Positions 33,449 to 43,500 are shown, counted from the stretch's first letter. The stretch: DNA of 64,000 nt from Methanothrix thermoacetophila PT (GCF_000014945.1 NC_008553.1:1798001-1862000); one strand, 5' to 3'. The notes: generated by a model not told the origin, from the letters alone. Program-made: numbers and translations.

Positions 33449-34270
33449 CTAGTATTTAGATTTGAAGCCGTCAGTGTTCTGATCCATTCGGGGCGCATCG
33501 GTCGCTGTATTGACAGACGCCCTCCACAATGCCTCTCCGAGGTCCCTGTACACCCTGGAGAGAGCATCTCCTGTTGTTATCGCCATGACGGCCTGCTCAC
33601 CTGAGACGACCAGGAGCACATAGCCTTTGTCCGGTATCAACGCGCAGATCCCCTTCTCGCTCCACGGGTAGATCCTCCGCTCAATGCCAGGGATATCCCA
33701 GGAAGGTGTATCTTCAGGAGATACAGATCTGATCGATACGCCACGATCCAGCGCGCTTCTGATGGCATTATTCACATGCGAGAATATGTTGTACAGACCT
33801 CTCAGGTTCTCGAGCAGAGATGGGTTGATTATGAGGATGTCCCTTTCAGCTCCTGATAGCACCTCCATGACCTTCTCGTAGACCCTGCCTGCTCCCTGAT
33901 GCACCCAGATCCCCATCTCCTCCTCGCGCCTGTCACCCTCAGCAGAGTACACCTCCTCCAGGGCGTGAAGCGCGACTTCTGCATCGGTCATGAAGCTGCT
34001 CTTCAGCCGCTCGAGCGCTGCAGCAGGATCCGTGACCCTGTACCTCATGGGCTTTGAGGGCTGGACTTCCACTATCCCCCTCATCACAAGCCTCTTCAGA
34101 GCGCCATAAACCGCAGGTCTTGGTATTCCGGAGATCTGGTGGATCTCAGAGGCTATTCCTGCCTTGAGCCTGGTGAGTGCTGTATAAACCCTGGCCTCAT
34201 ATTCAGTGAGCCCGAGGTCGCGCAGAGCTTTGATCGCGTTCTTCTCAGACATCCTGTGTATATCTCTCAT
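33449..34270 (-). CDS. TrmB-family transcriptional regulator
   Basis: A 273-residue regulator. An N-terminal winged helix (ALRDLGLTEYEARVYTALTR, then GIASEIHQISGIPRPAVYGA and LKRLVMRGIVEVQ) is the TrmB pattern. The C-terminal 150 residues form the effector domain of the PLD-like kind (VMEVLSGAERDILIINPSLL). It is divergent from the Tes-like gene, with only 35 bp between starts and a single TATA element there, so it probably controls itself and that gene. ATG 34252 is an alternative start. TrmB relatives often sense sugars or cofactors; the ligand here is unknown. Confidence 0.85.
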   Translation of the reverse strand: MRDIHRMSEKNAIKALRDLGLTEYEARVYTALTRLKAGIASEIHQISGIPRPAVYGALKRLVMRGIVEVQPSKPMRYRVTDPAAALERLKSSFMTDAEVALHALEEVYSAEGDRREEEMGIWVHQGAGRVYEKVMEVLSGAERDILIINPSLLENLRGLYNIFSHVNNAIRSALDRGVSIRSVSPEDTPSWDIPGIERRIYPWSEKGICALIPDKGYVLLVVSGEQAVMAITTGDALSRVYRDLGEALWRASVNTATDAPRMDQNTDGFKSKY

Positions 34271-34276
34271 AGAAGG

Positions 34277-34285
34277 TTTTATATG
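34277..34285 (+). promoter_or_regulatory. TATA box for the Tes-like gene
   Basis: TTTTATATG lies in the 35-bp gap between the TrmB-type regulator and the radical SAM gene. Initiation about 26 nt away falls at ATG 34306, making a leaderless transcript; ATG 34315 would then have a leader of about 9 nt. Any regulator bound here would affect both genes. Confidence 0.55.
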
Positions 34286-34305
34286 TCTTTCTGTAGAGTA
34301 ACAGT

Positions 34306-35829
34306 ATGGTCGTTATGGCATTAAATACAATAGACAGGGATGTGGCTTCCGTCTGTCCTGTGTGTCTAAAGATCGTAAATGCACATATATTCCAGCAGGG
34401 TCAGGCGGTCATGATTCGGAAGACATGCCCGGAGCATGGGGAGTTCGAGGATGTCTATTGGTCAGATGCCGAGCTTTACAGAAGGTTTGTCAGATACATT
34501 GAGACCGGCAGGGGCATAGAGAACTTCATCACAAAGGGGGACTGCCCGTTCAGCTGCGGTCTCTGTGATAACCATAAAACTACAACGCTTCTCGCAAACA
34601 TAGACGTGACGACGAGGTGCAACCTCTCATGCCCGATATGCTTCGCGGATGCATCTCCAAAAAAAGTCTATGAGCCCACCATGGAGCAGATCGAGCGCAT
34701 GCTGAAGATCCTGCGGGAGGAGCGCCCGGTCCCGTGCTATGCGGTGCAGTTCTCGGGTGGAGAGCCCACTGTGCGTGATGACCTTCCTGAGATGGTGGCT
34801 CTCGCGAGGTCCATGGGCTTCACGCAGATTCAGATCGCTACAAATGGGCTGAGGCTTGCGGCATCACCTGAGCTGGCGAGCCGTCTCAGCGAGGCTGGAC
34901 TGAGCACGGTCTATCTCCAGTTCGATGGGGTGGATGCAGGGCCGTATATCACAATGAGGGGCAGGAATCTTCTCGACGTGAAGCTACGCGCGATAGAGTC
35001 CTGCAGGAGCGGCGGGCTGAAGAGCGTAGTTCTGGTCCCGACGGTGGCGAAAGGCGTTAACGACTTTCAGTTAGGCGGGATCATCCGATTCGCGAGCCGC
35101 AATGTGGATATCATCCGCGGGGTCAACATGCAGCCCATATCTTTTGCGGGAAGGGTTGAGGAGGCGGAGCGAAAGTCAAACAGGATCACGATACCCGACC
35201 TCATAAAGTCGATCGAGGAGCAGACCGAAGGGGAGGTGTCGAGAGAGGACTTCTATCCGGTTCCGTTCGTCGCTCCGATCTCCAGGATCGTGGAGGTGCT
35301 GACCGAGAGACCCAGGCTGGTCTTCACGGTGCATCCCTGCTGTGGTGCAGCCACCTATGTCTACTGTGAGGGCGAGAGGCTGATACCCATAACGAGGTTT
35401 GTGGATGTGGAGGGCCTGATGGAGAGGCTCACGGAGATCCTCCAGGATTACAACGGATCGAAGATATCGAAACTCAGGATTCAGGGGTCTCTGCTGAAGG
35501 ACCTGCCCGGGTTTATAGATGAGAGCAGAGCCCCAGGGGATCTGAATATCACAAAGCTCCTGATGAACGTGCTGAGAACAGGCACGTTCGACTCCCTGAG
35601 GGAGTTCCATTCCAGGAATCTGTTCATAGGTGCCATGCACTTCCAGGATCTATACAACCTGGATCTTGAACGGGTGAGCAGATGCGGTATACATTACGCC
35701 ACTCCGGATGGTAGGATAATACCGTTCTGCACATACAATACAATCCACAGGAGCGAGGTGGAGAATCAGTATTCCATCGCGGAGACATGCGCACCAGCGC
35801 AGGAGGTGGGAGTGCCTCCTGCCATGTAA
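34306..35829 (+). CDS. Radical SAM protein of the tetraether lipid synthase (Tes)/MJ0619 family
   Basis: The 507-residue product has the unusual cysteine array of MJ0619-type enzymes: CPVC at 17-20, TCPEHG with Cys41, CPFSCGLCDNH with Cys80, Cys84 and Cys87, then the radical SAM cluster CNLSCPIC (Cys105, Cys109, Cys112), and QFSGGEPTVRDD for SAM binding. The C-terminal domain contains HPCCGAATYVYCEGERLIP and other cysteines. MJ0619 and its Methanosarcina relative were shown to join lipid tails to form tetraether (GDGT) membrane lipids; MJ0619 had earlier been proposed as a pterin methylase. Several paralogs can occur per genome, so substrate remains open. A TrmB-type regulator sits divergently upstream. 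Confidence 0.85.
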   Translation: MVVMALNTIDRDVASVCPVCLKIVNAHIFQQGQAVMIRKTCPEHGEFEDVYWSDAELYRRFVRYIETGRGIENFITKGDCPFSCGLCDNHKTTTLLANIDVTTRCNLSCPICFADASPKKVYEPTMEQIERMLKILREERPVPCYAVQFSGGEPTVRDDLPEMVALARSMGFTQIQIATNGLRLAASPELASRLSEAGLSTVYLQFDGVDAGPYITMRGRNLLDVKLRAIESCRSGGLKSVVLVPTVAKGVNDFQLGGIIRFASRNVDIIRGVNMQPISFAGRVEEAERKSNRITIPDLIKSIEEQTEGEVSREDFYPVPFVAPISRIVEVLTERPRLVFTVHPCCGAATYVYCEGERLIPITRFVDVEGLMERLTEILQDYNGSKISKLRIQGSLLKDLPGFIDESRAPGDLNITKLLMNVLRTGTFDSLREFHSRNLFIGAMHFQDLYNLDLERVSRCGIHYATPDGRIIPFCTYNTIHRSEVENQYSIAETCAPAQEVGVPPAM

Positions 35830-35944
35830 TTGCCGGCGCATCTTGTAATCTGGCCTGCAGACAGAACTGCCTCGCCAGGTCGGGGGATGCCGCAGGCCTC
35901 AGATCTTCTCGGGTTCGTCAGGGCACTGGACAAATGCCGGTAAA

Positions 35945-36048
35945 CGCTCATATGTTGGTAGCAACTTGTAGGGCATGCGATGTGGTTGGCGAAAGCACTC
36001 ATTCATTCGCCACGAACGCATAGCATGACCACTGTTCCTTCGGGCAAG
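35945..36048 (-). repeat. Dispersed structured intergenic repeat, copy 2
   Basis: The reverse complement of this stretch matches 10482-10584 almost throughout. Read on the minus strand it keeps ATGCG/CGCAT and the inner helix TGGCGA/TCGCCA, the latter changed by a compensating base pair from TGGTGA/TCACCA in copy 1. It ends 7 nt before the start codon of the HprK-like gene and begins about 115 nt after the Tes-like gene, so in gene orientation it forms the immediate 5' region of the HprK-like gene. Confidence 0.75.
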
Positions 36049-36055
36049 CCATCAA

Positions 36056-37039
36056 ATGGATAAGAGCGCCGGTAAAATACTCTCAGGACAGGAGGAAGGC
36101 AGCGTGAGATACTCTGTTGAGTTGATATCCCCGGAGAGAAAGATCGAGTTTGCTGAGAAGTATGCGGATCAGGTTCTGTATGAGGTCAAATCCGAGATAT
36201 ACGGATGCTGCATAAAGCTTCTCACAGGAATCCGCGATGTGAAGAGCAGGTGGGAGGAGAGCTTCTACTTCATGTCCCAGAGCGTCCGCTCTCACGGGCG
36301 GATGTATGTTGTGAATGACGATGGCGGGAAGAACCGTGTTCTGTACGATCCCCAGTCGAAGACCGCGTTCCTTGTGAACTTCGACTACTATGGATGGATA
36401 AAGTCGCTTGCTTTATCACTGGCCGGAGACATCCTGGAGGATGAGCACGGGATACACTCGGTGCATGGCGCATGCCTCGATCTCGATGGGAGGGGCATAT
36501 GCATCATAGGAGGCTCAGGCACGGGAAAGACGACACACACCTACGGTCTTCTGAGAGATCAGAGGGTGCGGGTGGTATCGGACGACTGGTTCTTCGGGAG
36601 GATCTACGGCAGAGACGTCCTGGGCTATGGATCAGAGAAGAACTTTTACATAAGAGCAGAGCTCTCAACAATCTGGAAGGAGTTTGCCTGGCTTGTGGAG
36701 AGGGCTGAGCTCGACTCCATGGGGAGAGGGGTGGTCGACCTCAGATGGGCGATAGGCAAGGGCAGAATACTGCCTCTCACCACGATACGGCATGTGTTCA
36801 TTCTCAAGAGAGATTCTTCGGACGACCGGATTGTGCGTCTCTCTCCGGAGGATGCCCTCCAGATGGTCGAAAAAAACGGTTACTTCAACCCCCATCTGCT
36901 CGTCGATGGGGATCTCAAGAGAAGGATCCGGAGCGGGTTCTTCAGGGCGATGCTCTCGAGCGCATCTGTATGGGTGGTCAACACCATAGGGACGCCTGAG
37001 GAGACCCAGTCCATGATAAGGGATGCGATTAACGTTTAG
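36056..37039 (+). CDS. HPr-kinase-like P-loop protein
   Basis: A 327-residue protein with a Walker A loop IGGSGTGKTTHTYGLL at 151-166, preceded by GIHSVHGACLDLDGRGICI and followed by VVSDDWFFGRIYG, where the Asp pair would bind metal. This layout (HG.......G....GxSGxGKS/T ... SDD) is that of HprK/PEPCK-like kinases rather than ordinary P-loop NTPases. Archaea lack HPr in general, so the substrate is another protein or a small molecule. The C-terminal half is unassigned. The first 80 residues (ELISPERKIEFAEKYADQVL) are unrelated to any domain I know. The start is directly behind the repeat at 35945-36048. Confidence 0.75.
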   Translation: MDKSAGKILSGQEEGSVRYSVELISPERKIEFAEKYADQVLYEVKSEIYGCCIKLLTGIRDVKSRWEESFYFMSQSVRSHGRMYVVNDDGGKNRVLYDPQSKTAFLVNFDYYGWIKSLALSLAGDILEDEHGIHSVHGACLDLDGRGICIIGGSGTGKTTHTYGLLRDQRVRVVSDDWFFGRIYGRDVLGYGSEKNFYIRAELSTIWKEFAWLVERAELDSMGRGVVDLRWAIGKGRILPLTTIRHVFILKRDSSDDRIVRLSPEDALQMVEKNGYFNPHLLVDGDLKRRIRSGFFRAMLSSASVWVVNTIGTPEETQSMIRDAINV

Positions 37040-37059
37040 TTAATGCCGCCTTGTGACAT

Positions 37060-37443
37060 TCACCTGATGTCCATCTTGACCTTCCCCATCGAGGAGAGGT
37101 AGGCCACCTCCTTTCCGGGCTCGAGCTTCGGCTTCATGTCCTCCGTTATCGGCACGTCTATCGTTGTGTAATCCTTCAGATCCATGAGCTGAACGCTGGT
37201 CTCACCCACAGATAACACCTGTCCCGTCTTCCGCTCTACTATCGGCGCGTAAACCTTCGTGGTGACCGGCGCGACGATGGATCGCTTCTGGTTGTCGAAT
37301 ATGCCGATCGCGTCTATTCTCGCCTTGGCAGCTCCGTGCTTGCCGGGTTTCGAATGCGCTATGCTCTTGATTATGCATGGCTCGTCATCGATTATTATAT
37401 ATCTTCCTTCCTTGAGCGTCCTTATCTCTACTTGCTCCTTCAT
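37060..37443 (-). CDS. eif5A: Translation initiation factor 5A
   Basis: aIF5A helps ribosomes through difficult peptide bonds and carries hypusine or deoxyhypusine. The 127-residue product begins MKEQVEIRTLKEGRYIIIDD; the modification loop is SKPGKHGAAKARIDAIGIFD, with Lys35 in GKHG the hypusine site. The C-terminal OB fold ends YLSSMGKVKMDIR. Length and order are typical. A TTTAAATATATG element on the complement of 37488-37499 would start transcription about 25 nt before the ATG. It converges with the HprK-like gene. Confidence 0.96.
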   Translation of the reverse strand: MKEQVEIRTLKEGRYIIIDDEPCIIKSIAHSKPGKHGAAKARIDAIGIFDNQKRSIVAPVTTKVYAPIVERKTGQVLSVGETSVQLMDLKDYTTIDVPITEDMKPKLEPGKEVAYLSSMGKVKMDIR

Positions 37444-37632
37444 TTGAGATCAACCCTGGTCTTTCGTCTTCCGGTGGAATGATCAGATCATATATTTAAA
37501 GGTGAGGAAGATGCTCCATCCTGCATCACCATGAGTCTGCATGGCCATCAGATGCAGGTTCGGTGATGAGCTCATAAAATAGTGGGAAGATCTCAGTTTT
37601 GTGAGATCTCTGCATACGCAGGCTGTTTTGGG

Positions 37633-38332
37633 TCAGAGAATTAGAGCGGCCATGAGCATAGTAGTGGGTCTTGACATCTCCACGAGATCGTTAACTCTGA
37701 CGAATCTCATTCCCCTCTCAGATGCATCACCGACGAACCTATCAAGTGCGTCCGGAGCGGATATCTTCTTTGAGGAATCCGAGAAAGCCGCTGATCGTGA
37801 GCAGCGGGGCTCTCATATCATGAGATATCGTGTACAGGCGCCACTCCATCTCCTCGTTTTTCAATTTGAGCTCTGAGGTCCTGTCAGAGACGAGCTTCTC
37901 CATAGTCTTGTGGGAGCTCCTGAGCATCGCCTCTTTCTCTTTTTCTTCGGTGATGTTGCTACTTATGATCTGTGCGCGTATGCTGCTCGATCTGAGCGGA
38001 TGCACCCATGTTCTCAGATGCAGTTTCTTACCATCCGGACTGTTGTAGATGTGCTCGAAGCTCTTTTCATAACCGGTGTCGAGAATATCGAGAATGCGCG
38101 AGCGCGCCTCGCGATCTCCGAATGGCGGATGGTCCATTCTGTTGATCCCCTCTATGTCCAGTCCAGTTATCGATGTGAACGCCGGGTTTGCAAGCACAAC
38201 CCTGCATTCTTGATCCAGATACGCCACGCCCAGCGGCAGGCTCTCGAAGAGATGTTTGTAAATAACACACTGGTCGATGTCATGCTCTTCCACATGCGCT
38301 CCCTCCAAAAGACTCTTCAGTGAATGACACAA
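37633..38332 (-). pseudogene. Decayed PAS sensor histidine kinase lacking its ATPase domain
   Basis: The intact part (37742-38332, 196 residues) has a PAS domain (LFESLPLGVAYLDQECRVVL, then ANPAFTSITGLDIEG), a coiled linker, and the start of a dimerisation domain with the phospho-acceptor box ISHDMRAPLLTISGFLGFL, then stops. Just downstream, in another frame, LDRFVGDASERGMRFVRVND then LVEMSR continues the expected second helix of the dimerisation domain up to 37633. No ATP-binding domain follows. So a frameshift near 37745 and loss of the 3' part have destroyed the kinase. The truncated protein might still be made as a PAS protein. Confidence 0.7.
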
Positions 38333-38406
38333 TTCAAAATATTAAAAATGTTGTCCCTCTGCGGTGTGGCGAGGGCTAAGAACTTTTGTCACCTGTTAAG
38401 GCAGTA

Positions 38407-38565
38407 TTAGAGATTCTCTTTCAGCAGCTGGTACACCACATAAACCGCAATCACGAAGACCACAAGCTTTGCCAGCCACATCAGCGGTCCCCACAGCACT
38501 ATCACGAGTATCACTGCTAGTATCAGGAGTATCAGGTTTCTGTCCCTTTTCTTGAATCTGCTCAT
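38407..38565 (-). CDS. Small membrane protein, 52 residues
   Basis: After a short basic start (MSRFKKRDRN) come two closely spaced hydrophobic stretches, LILLILAVILVIVLWGPLMW and LAKLVVFVIAVYVVYQLL, and a KENL tail, so it is a two-helix membrane hairpin. I do not recognise a family. A CTATATAA element (complement of 38589-38596) lies about 27 nt before the ATG, predicting a leaderless transcript; it is shared with the divergent pentapeptide-repeat gene. Being tied to that promoter, it may work with the channel-like protein. Confidence 0.6.
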   Translation of the reverse strand: MSRFKKRDRNLILLILAVILVIVLWGPLMWLAKLVVFVIAVYVVYQLLKENL

Positions 38566-38588
38566 GAGAGATACAATGTGTTGATGGG

Positions 38589-38596
38589 TTATATAG
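38589..38596. promoter_or_regulatory. Shared TATA element between two membrane-protein genes
   Basis: TTATATAG is a near-palindromic TATA box. Leftward it predicts initiation at ATG 38565; rightward it predicts initiation near 38618, about 50 nt before ATG 38668, whose SD sequence GGGGAGGAAG lies at 38651-38660. Confidence 0.5.
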
Positions 38597-38667
38597 ATGA
38601 TTGGCTGGAGATCATCAAGATCCGGCTCTGGCATCCCCGCCTTTCATGGTGGGGAGGAAGTCACCAC

Positions 38668-40341
38668 ATGAAATTGCAGACCGCACTGGACAAAGCCTAT
38701 ATCCAGGCAGGTTGCAGGAACAGCAGGAGCGTGGTTCAGATACGGACTGTCGTGTGGTGTTCGCTGCTGTTATGCCTGCTGATGGCCTCCATGGCCTCCG
38801 GCCAGGATGTCGGCTGCAACGTTAGCGACGGCGTTTGCAGGATCGTATCTGCGGCTGAGATCATGGGGAAGATCCGCGCTGGAGAGCCAGTGATGTATGA
38901 GAACGTCTTCGTCTCGGGAGATATCAACCTCAGCAGGATCGGAAAGCCCGTGGTCTCTCCGATAAAGATAGTAAACTCTACGATCAACGGCTCGCTGAAT
39001 ATCAACGGTGTTGAGTTCATGGGCCCCCTGAACCTCAGCGGCACGGTGTTCTCAGGGGATGTGGCCGCGAGGGGTGCGAGTTTCGGCTCTGACGTCTCTT
39101 TCGCGGGCGCGCATCTGCTCAGGGTTGCTGAGTTTACCCTGACAAAATTCGGAGGGGTTGCAAACTTCGTCGGGACGAATTTTCACGGGCCGGTGAGCAT
39201 GGGCTACGCCCAATTCTCCAAGGTGGGGAGTTTCGAGGGGGCAGCGTTCTGGAATTGTGCGGATTTCTCGAACGCGCAGTTCATGGATGACACAAGCTTC
39301 GAAAGGGTTCATTTTCTCAGGAGTACGAGCTTCGAGTTCGCGCGGTTCTATCAGCTTATCTCCTTCTGGCGCTCTGTGTTTCATGAAGAGGTGAGCTTTG
39401 CGAACAGCGAGTTCTCCGGAACGGCCAACTTCATAAGCGTGAGTTTCGATGAGAACGCGATATTCATGGGCTCCAGGTTCTCCCATGATGTAACGTTCAG
39501 TGCGGCACAGTTTTCGAAATCCGCTGTATTTGGCCTTGCAGCTTTCCAGGGATTCTCCGACTTTTCCAGCGCTCTCTTCAAATCAGTCGCATTCTTCGGG
39601 CTCGCAAAGCTCGAGGACAATACGAGGTTTGCGAACACGACATTTGATGGGGATCTCGTGCTCACGAGCTCGCGCATATACTCTATGCAGCTCGAGAACG
39701 CGAGCTTCTCAGATTCATCTAAGATATACCTGAACGAGGCCGACTTCACGAGAATGCTCGCCCGCTGGTCTCTGATAAAAGATCATCTCGTCTACGACAG
39801 CGCCGCTTATCTAGCACTCGTGAAGAACTACAAGAACATGGAGTGGAGGGACGACGCGAACGACTGTTACTACCAGTACAGGAGGATAAGCCAGTCCTCT
39901 GAGCCGTGGGGATTGGAGAAGATGATCGATGTGATCTCATGGCTCTCCTGCGGTTACGGCGTGAAGCCGAGCTACACCATATTCTGGTCGATGTTCATGA
40001 TCCTCCTCTTCGGTTTGGTGTACTGGATCGGCAACGGGATAAGGGAGATCGCCTGGGAGAACCTATCGGATGAGGAGGTGGATGGAGAGCAGGAGAAGAA
40101 TCCAGAGGCCCACGAGGGTGATTCTGATAGCGTCTCTGAGAGCAGGCCTGTGCGATCGACGGAGAGGCGCATACCGTTCTCAGACTCGATATTCTTCAGC
40201 GCGATGTCGTTCACCGCCCAGTCACCAGCCTCGCTCTATCCTGTCGGCATATACAAGCACGTCAGCATGATCGAGGGGATACTCGGATGGTTCCTGCTGG
40301 GGCTGTTCGTGGTTGTTCTCAGCGGGATGCTGATACGATAA
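38668..40341 (+). CDS. Pentapeptide-repeat protein with a C-terminal ion-channel-like membrane domain
   Basis: A 557-residue protein with a signal or anchor helix (VVWCSLLLCLLMASMASGQ), a long run of pentapeptide-type repeats with Phe at regular spacing (SFEGAAFWNCADFSNAQF, SFEFARFYQLISFWRSVF and so on, about residues 100-360) that form a right-handed quadrilateral beta helix outside the cell, a charged linker, and a C-terminal domain with three hydrophobic helices. The last pair (IFFSAMSFTAQSPASLYPVG, then GILGWFLLGLFVVVLSGMLI) matches the pore region of two-helix ion channels, but the GYG-type filter is replaced by SLYPVG. ATG 38668 is chosen for its strong SD. Function is unknown; a gated pore or sensor is one reading. 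Confidence 0.8.
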   Translation: MKLQTALDKAYIQAGCRNSRSVVQIRTVVWCSLLLCLLMASMASGQDVGCNVSDGVCRIVSAAEIMGKIRAGEPVMYENVFVSGDINLSRIGKPVVSPIKIVNSTINGSLNINGVEFMGPLNLSGTVFSGDVAARGASFGSDVSFAGAHLLRVAEFTLTKFGGVANFVGTNFHGPVSMGYAQFSKVGSFEGAAFWNCADFSNAQFMDDTSFERVHFLRSTSFEFARFYQLISFWRSVFHEEVSFANSEFSGTANFISVSFDENAIFMGSRFSHDVTFSAAQFSKSAVFGLAAFQGFSDFSSALFKSVAFFGLAKLEDNTRFANTTFDGDLVLTSSRIYSMQLENASFSDSSKIYLNEADFTRMLARWSLIKDHLVYDSAAYLALVKNYKNMEWRDDANDCYYQYRRISQSSEPWGLEKMIDVISWLSCGYGVKPSYTIFWSMFMILLFGLVYWIGNGIREIAWENLSDEEVDGEQEKNPEAHEGDSDSVSESRPVRSTERRIPFSDSIFFSAMSFTAQSPASLYPVGIYKHVSMIEGILGWFLLGLFVVVLSGMLIR

Positions 40342-40501
40342 GTATTTATTGCGATGTTTGTGATACATCTATAGATCTGGTGGGGCAGGCAAATTGACAC
40401 CAAAAAATTTGCGGCAGTGTGTCAGAAGATATGTGGTTCTGTATAGCTTGTGATTAAAGGGGGAATAAAATACATAATTTCGGGCAACCAGAGGGAGGAA
40501 C

Positions 40502-43500
40502 ATGATTTACAACAGAGTGGGATTTGTGCGCACTGCAATAACAAAAATATTTTTGATGCTTTTGATCATAGTGATCGTAGCTGCAAATAATGTTTCAGCA
40601 CTTACGTTAGACAGTTCCTCTGGTGTATGGACCAGTGTCACTGGCGGAAGTGGTATAACAGGAGTGAATACAAATGAGGTGAGGTGGGGAACACCTGCAG
40701 AAAAGTATAAAAGCGGGCTACGTTTTGATGGAGTCACATCAAGTCAGAATATAGAAACTGGCAAGGACTTTTGTTTAGGTAAGCTCACGCACTTCAATTA
40801 CCCTGTTTATTCTGGAACTGCGGCATCGGGAGCTAAATTAAAGATAACACTTCATTTTTCCAATCCGTCCATCACAGCTGATTTTTATTACGATCTGACA
40901 ATTGATGAGACGCCCAACAGCGGCACATGTGAAAGATGTGCGTATAAACCATGCGAAACACCATGCCCTGACAAAGTGTCCTGGTCAAATACACTCTCAT
41001 CCCAGTCATTTTTCATCAATGGTGAGGAGTATATCGTTCAGATAGCGGGATTTGTAAATCAATGTCCGGGTGGAACACCTGTATCTGATTTTATAACTCA
41101 GGAGAAAAAGAAAAACGAAGCGTATCTTGTTGGCAGGGTTCTTCTAAAAAGACCAGCTATAGGTGTTGTGAAGACAGCATCTCTTGATGGTACATGTCCT
41201 GGCACGGATCCAGTTACTGCTGGTATAGGCGCTACGGTGACCTACTGTTATCAGGTCCAGAACACAGGAGATGTCAAATTAACAGATGTGAGTCTCACGG
41301 ACGACAAGTATGGCACTATAACGCTTGATAAGACGACACTTGAGCCAGGCGAAACAGCAGAAGGTACATCGACACATACGGTCACGCCATCAGATTATCC
41401 GTTGTTGAAGAATATTGCAACAGCGACAGGCAAAACGCCCATAGGATCCACTATTAGTGCCGTAGATGACTGTAAGGTCAATGTTGTCTGCACACCTCTC
41501 ACAGTTTCAGTTAGTCCGACATCGGGCGAGCTGAACTGCAATGTAAACGAGGTCGAGCTCGAAGCAACTGTTTCAGGAGGCAAACCGGATTACTCGTACC
41601 AGTGGTACAAGGACAACAGTCCGATAACAGGAGCGACCGGTTCGAGCTACACAGCGACAGGAGCAGGTAGCTACAAGGTCGTGGTGACCGATGCAAACGG
41701 TTGTACCGGGACGTCGGATGAAGTTCCAGTGACCAGTGTCGGTTCGCCGAGTGTGAGTGTTGGACCGACATCGGGCGAGCTGAACTGCAATGTAAACGAG
41801 GTCGAGCTCGAAGCAACTGTTTCAGGAGGCAAACCGGATTACTCGTACCAGTGGTACAAGGACAACAGTCCGATAACAGGAGCGACCGGTTCGAGCTACA
41901 CAGCGACAGGAGCAGGTAGCTACAAGGTCGTGGTGACCGATGCAAACGGTTGTACCGGGACGTCGGATGAAGTTCCAGTGACCAGTGTCGGTTCGCCGAG
42001 TGTGAGTGTTGGACCGACATCGGGCGAGCTGAACTGCAATGTAAACGAGGTCGAGCTCGAAGCAACTGTTTCAGGAGGCAAACCGGATTACTCGTACCAG
42101 TGGTACAAGGACAACAGTCCGATAACAGGAGCGACCGGTTCGAGCTACACAGCGACAGGAGCAGGTAGCTACAAGGTCGTGGTGACCGATGCAAACGGTT
42201 GTACCGGGACGTCGGATGAAGTTCCAGTGACCAGTGTCGGTTCGCCGAGTGTGAGTGTTGGACCGACATCGGGCGAGCTGAACTGCAATGTAAACGAGGT
42301 CGAGCTCGAAGCAACTGTTTCAGGAGGCAAACCGGATTACTCGTACCAGTGGTACAAGGGAGATTCGCTGATAAATGGAGCAACTGGTTCGAGCTATACA
42401 GCCAGAGAAGCAGGTATCTACAAGGTCGAGGTGACCGATGCAAACGGCTGTACCGGGACGTCGAATGAAGTTACAGTGATCAGAGTCGGTTCGCCGAGTG
42501 TGAGTGTCAGTCCGGCATCGGGCGAATTGAACTGTAATGTAAACAGCATCGAGCTCACAGCAACGGTTACTGGAGGCGAAGAGCCGTACTCGTACCAGTG
42601 GTACAAGGACGACAGTCCGATAACAGGAGCGACCGGTTCGAGCTACACAGCGACAGGAGCAGGTAGCTACAAGGTCGTGGTGACCGATGCAAACGGTTGT
42701 ACCGGGACGTCGGATGAAGTTCCAGTGACCAGTGTCGGTTCGCCGAGTGTGAGTGTTGGACCGACATCGGGCGAGCTGAACTGCAATGTAAACGAGGTCG
42801 AGCTCGAAGCAACTGTTTCAGGAGGCAAACCGGATTACTCGTACCAGTGGTACAAGGGAGATTCGCTGATAAATGGAGCAACTGGTTCGAGCTATACAGC
42901 CAGAGAAGCAGGTATCTACAAGGTCGAGGTGACCGATGCAAACGGCTGTACCGGGACGTCGAATGAAGTTACAGTGATCAGAGTCGGTTCGCCGAGTGTG
43001 AGTGTCAGTCCGGCATCGGGCGAATTGAACTGTAATGTAAACAGCATCGAGCTCACAGCAACGGTTACTGGAGGCGAAGAGCCGTACTCGTACCAGTGGT
43101 ACAAGGACGACAGTCCGATAACAGGAGCGACCGGTTCGAGCTACACAGCGACAGGAGCAGGTAGCTACAAGGTCGTGGTGACCGATGCAAACGGTTGTAC
43201 CGGGACGTCGGATGAAGTTCCAGTGACCAGTGTCGGTTCGCCGAGTGTGAGTGTTGGACCGACATCGGGCGAGCTGAACTGCAATGTAAACGAGGTCGAG
43301 CTCGAAGCAACTGTTTCAGGAGGCAAACCGGATTACTCGTACCAGTGGTACAAGGACGACAGTCCGATAACAGGAGCGACCGGTTCGAGCTACACAGCGA
43401 CAGGAGCAGGTAGCTACAAGGTCGTGGTGACCGATGCAAACGGTTGTACCGGGACGTCGGATGAAGTTCCAGTGACCAGTGTCGGTTCGCCGAGTGTGAG

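Noticed and set aside
37601-37876. A plus-strand frame of 91 codons
   Set aside because: It lies opposite the kinase remnant, has no homology and no promoter or ribosome-binding site.
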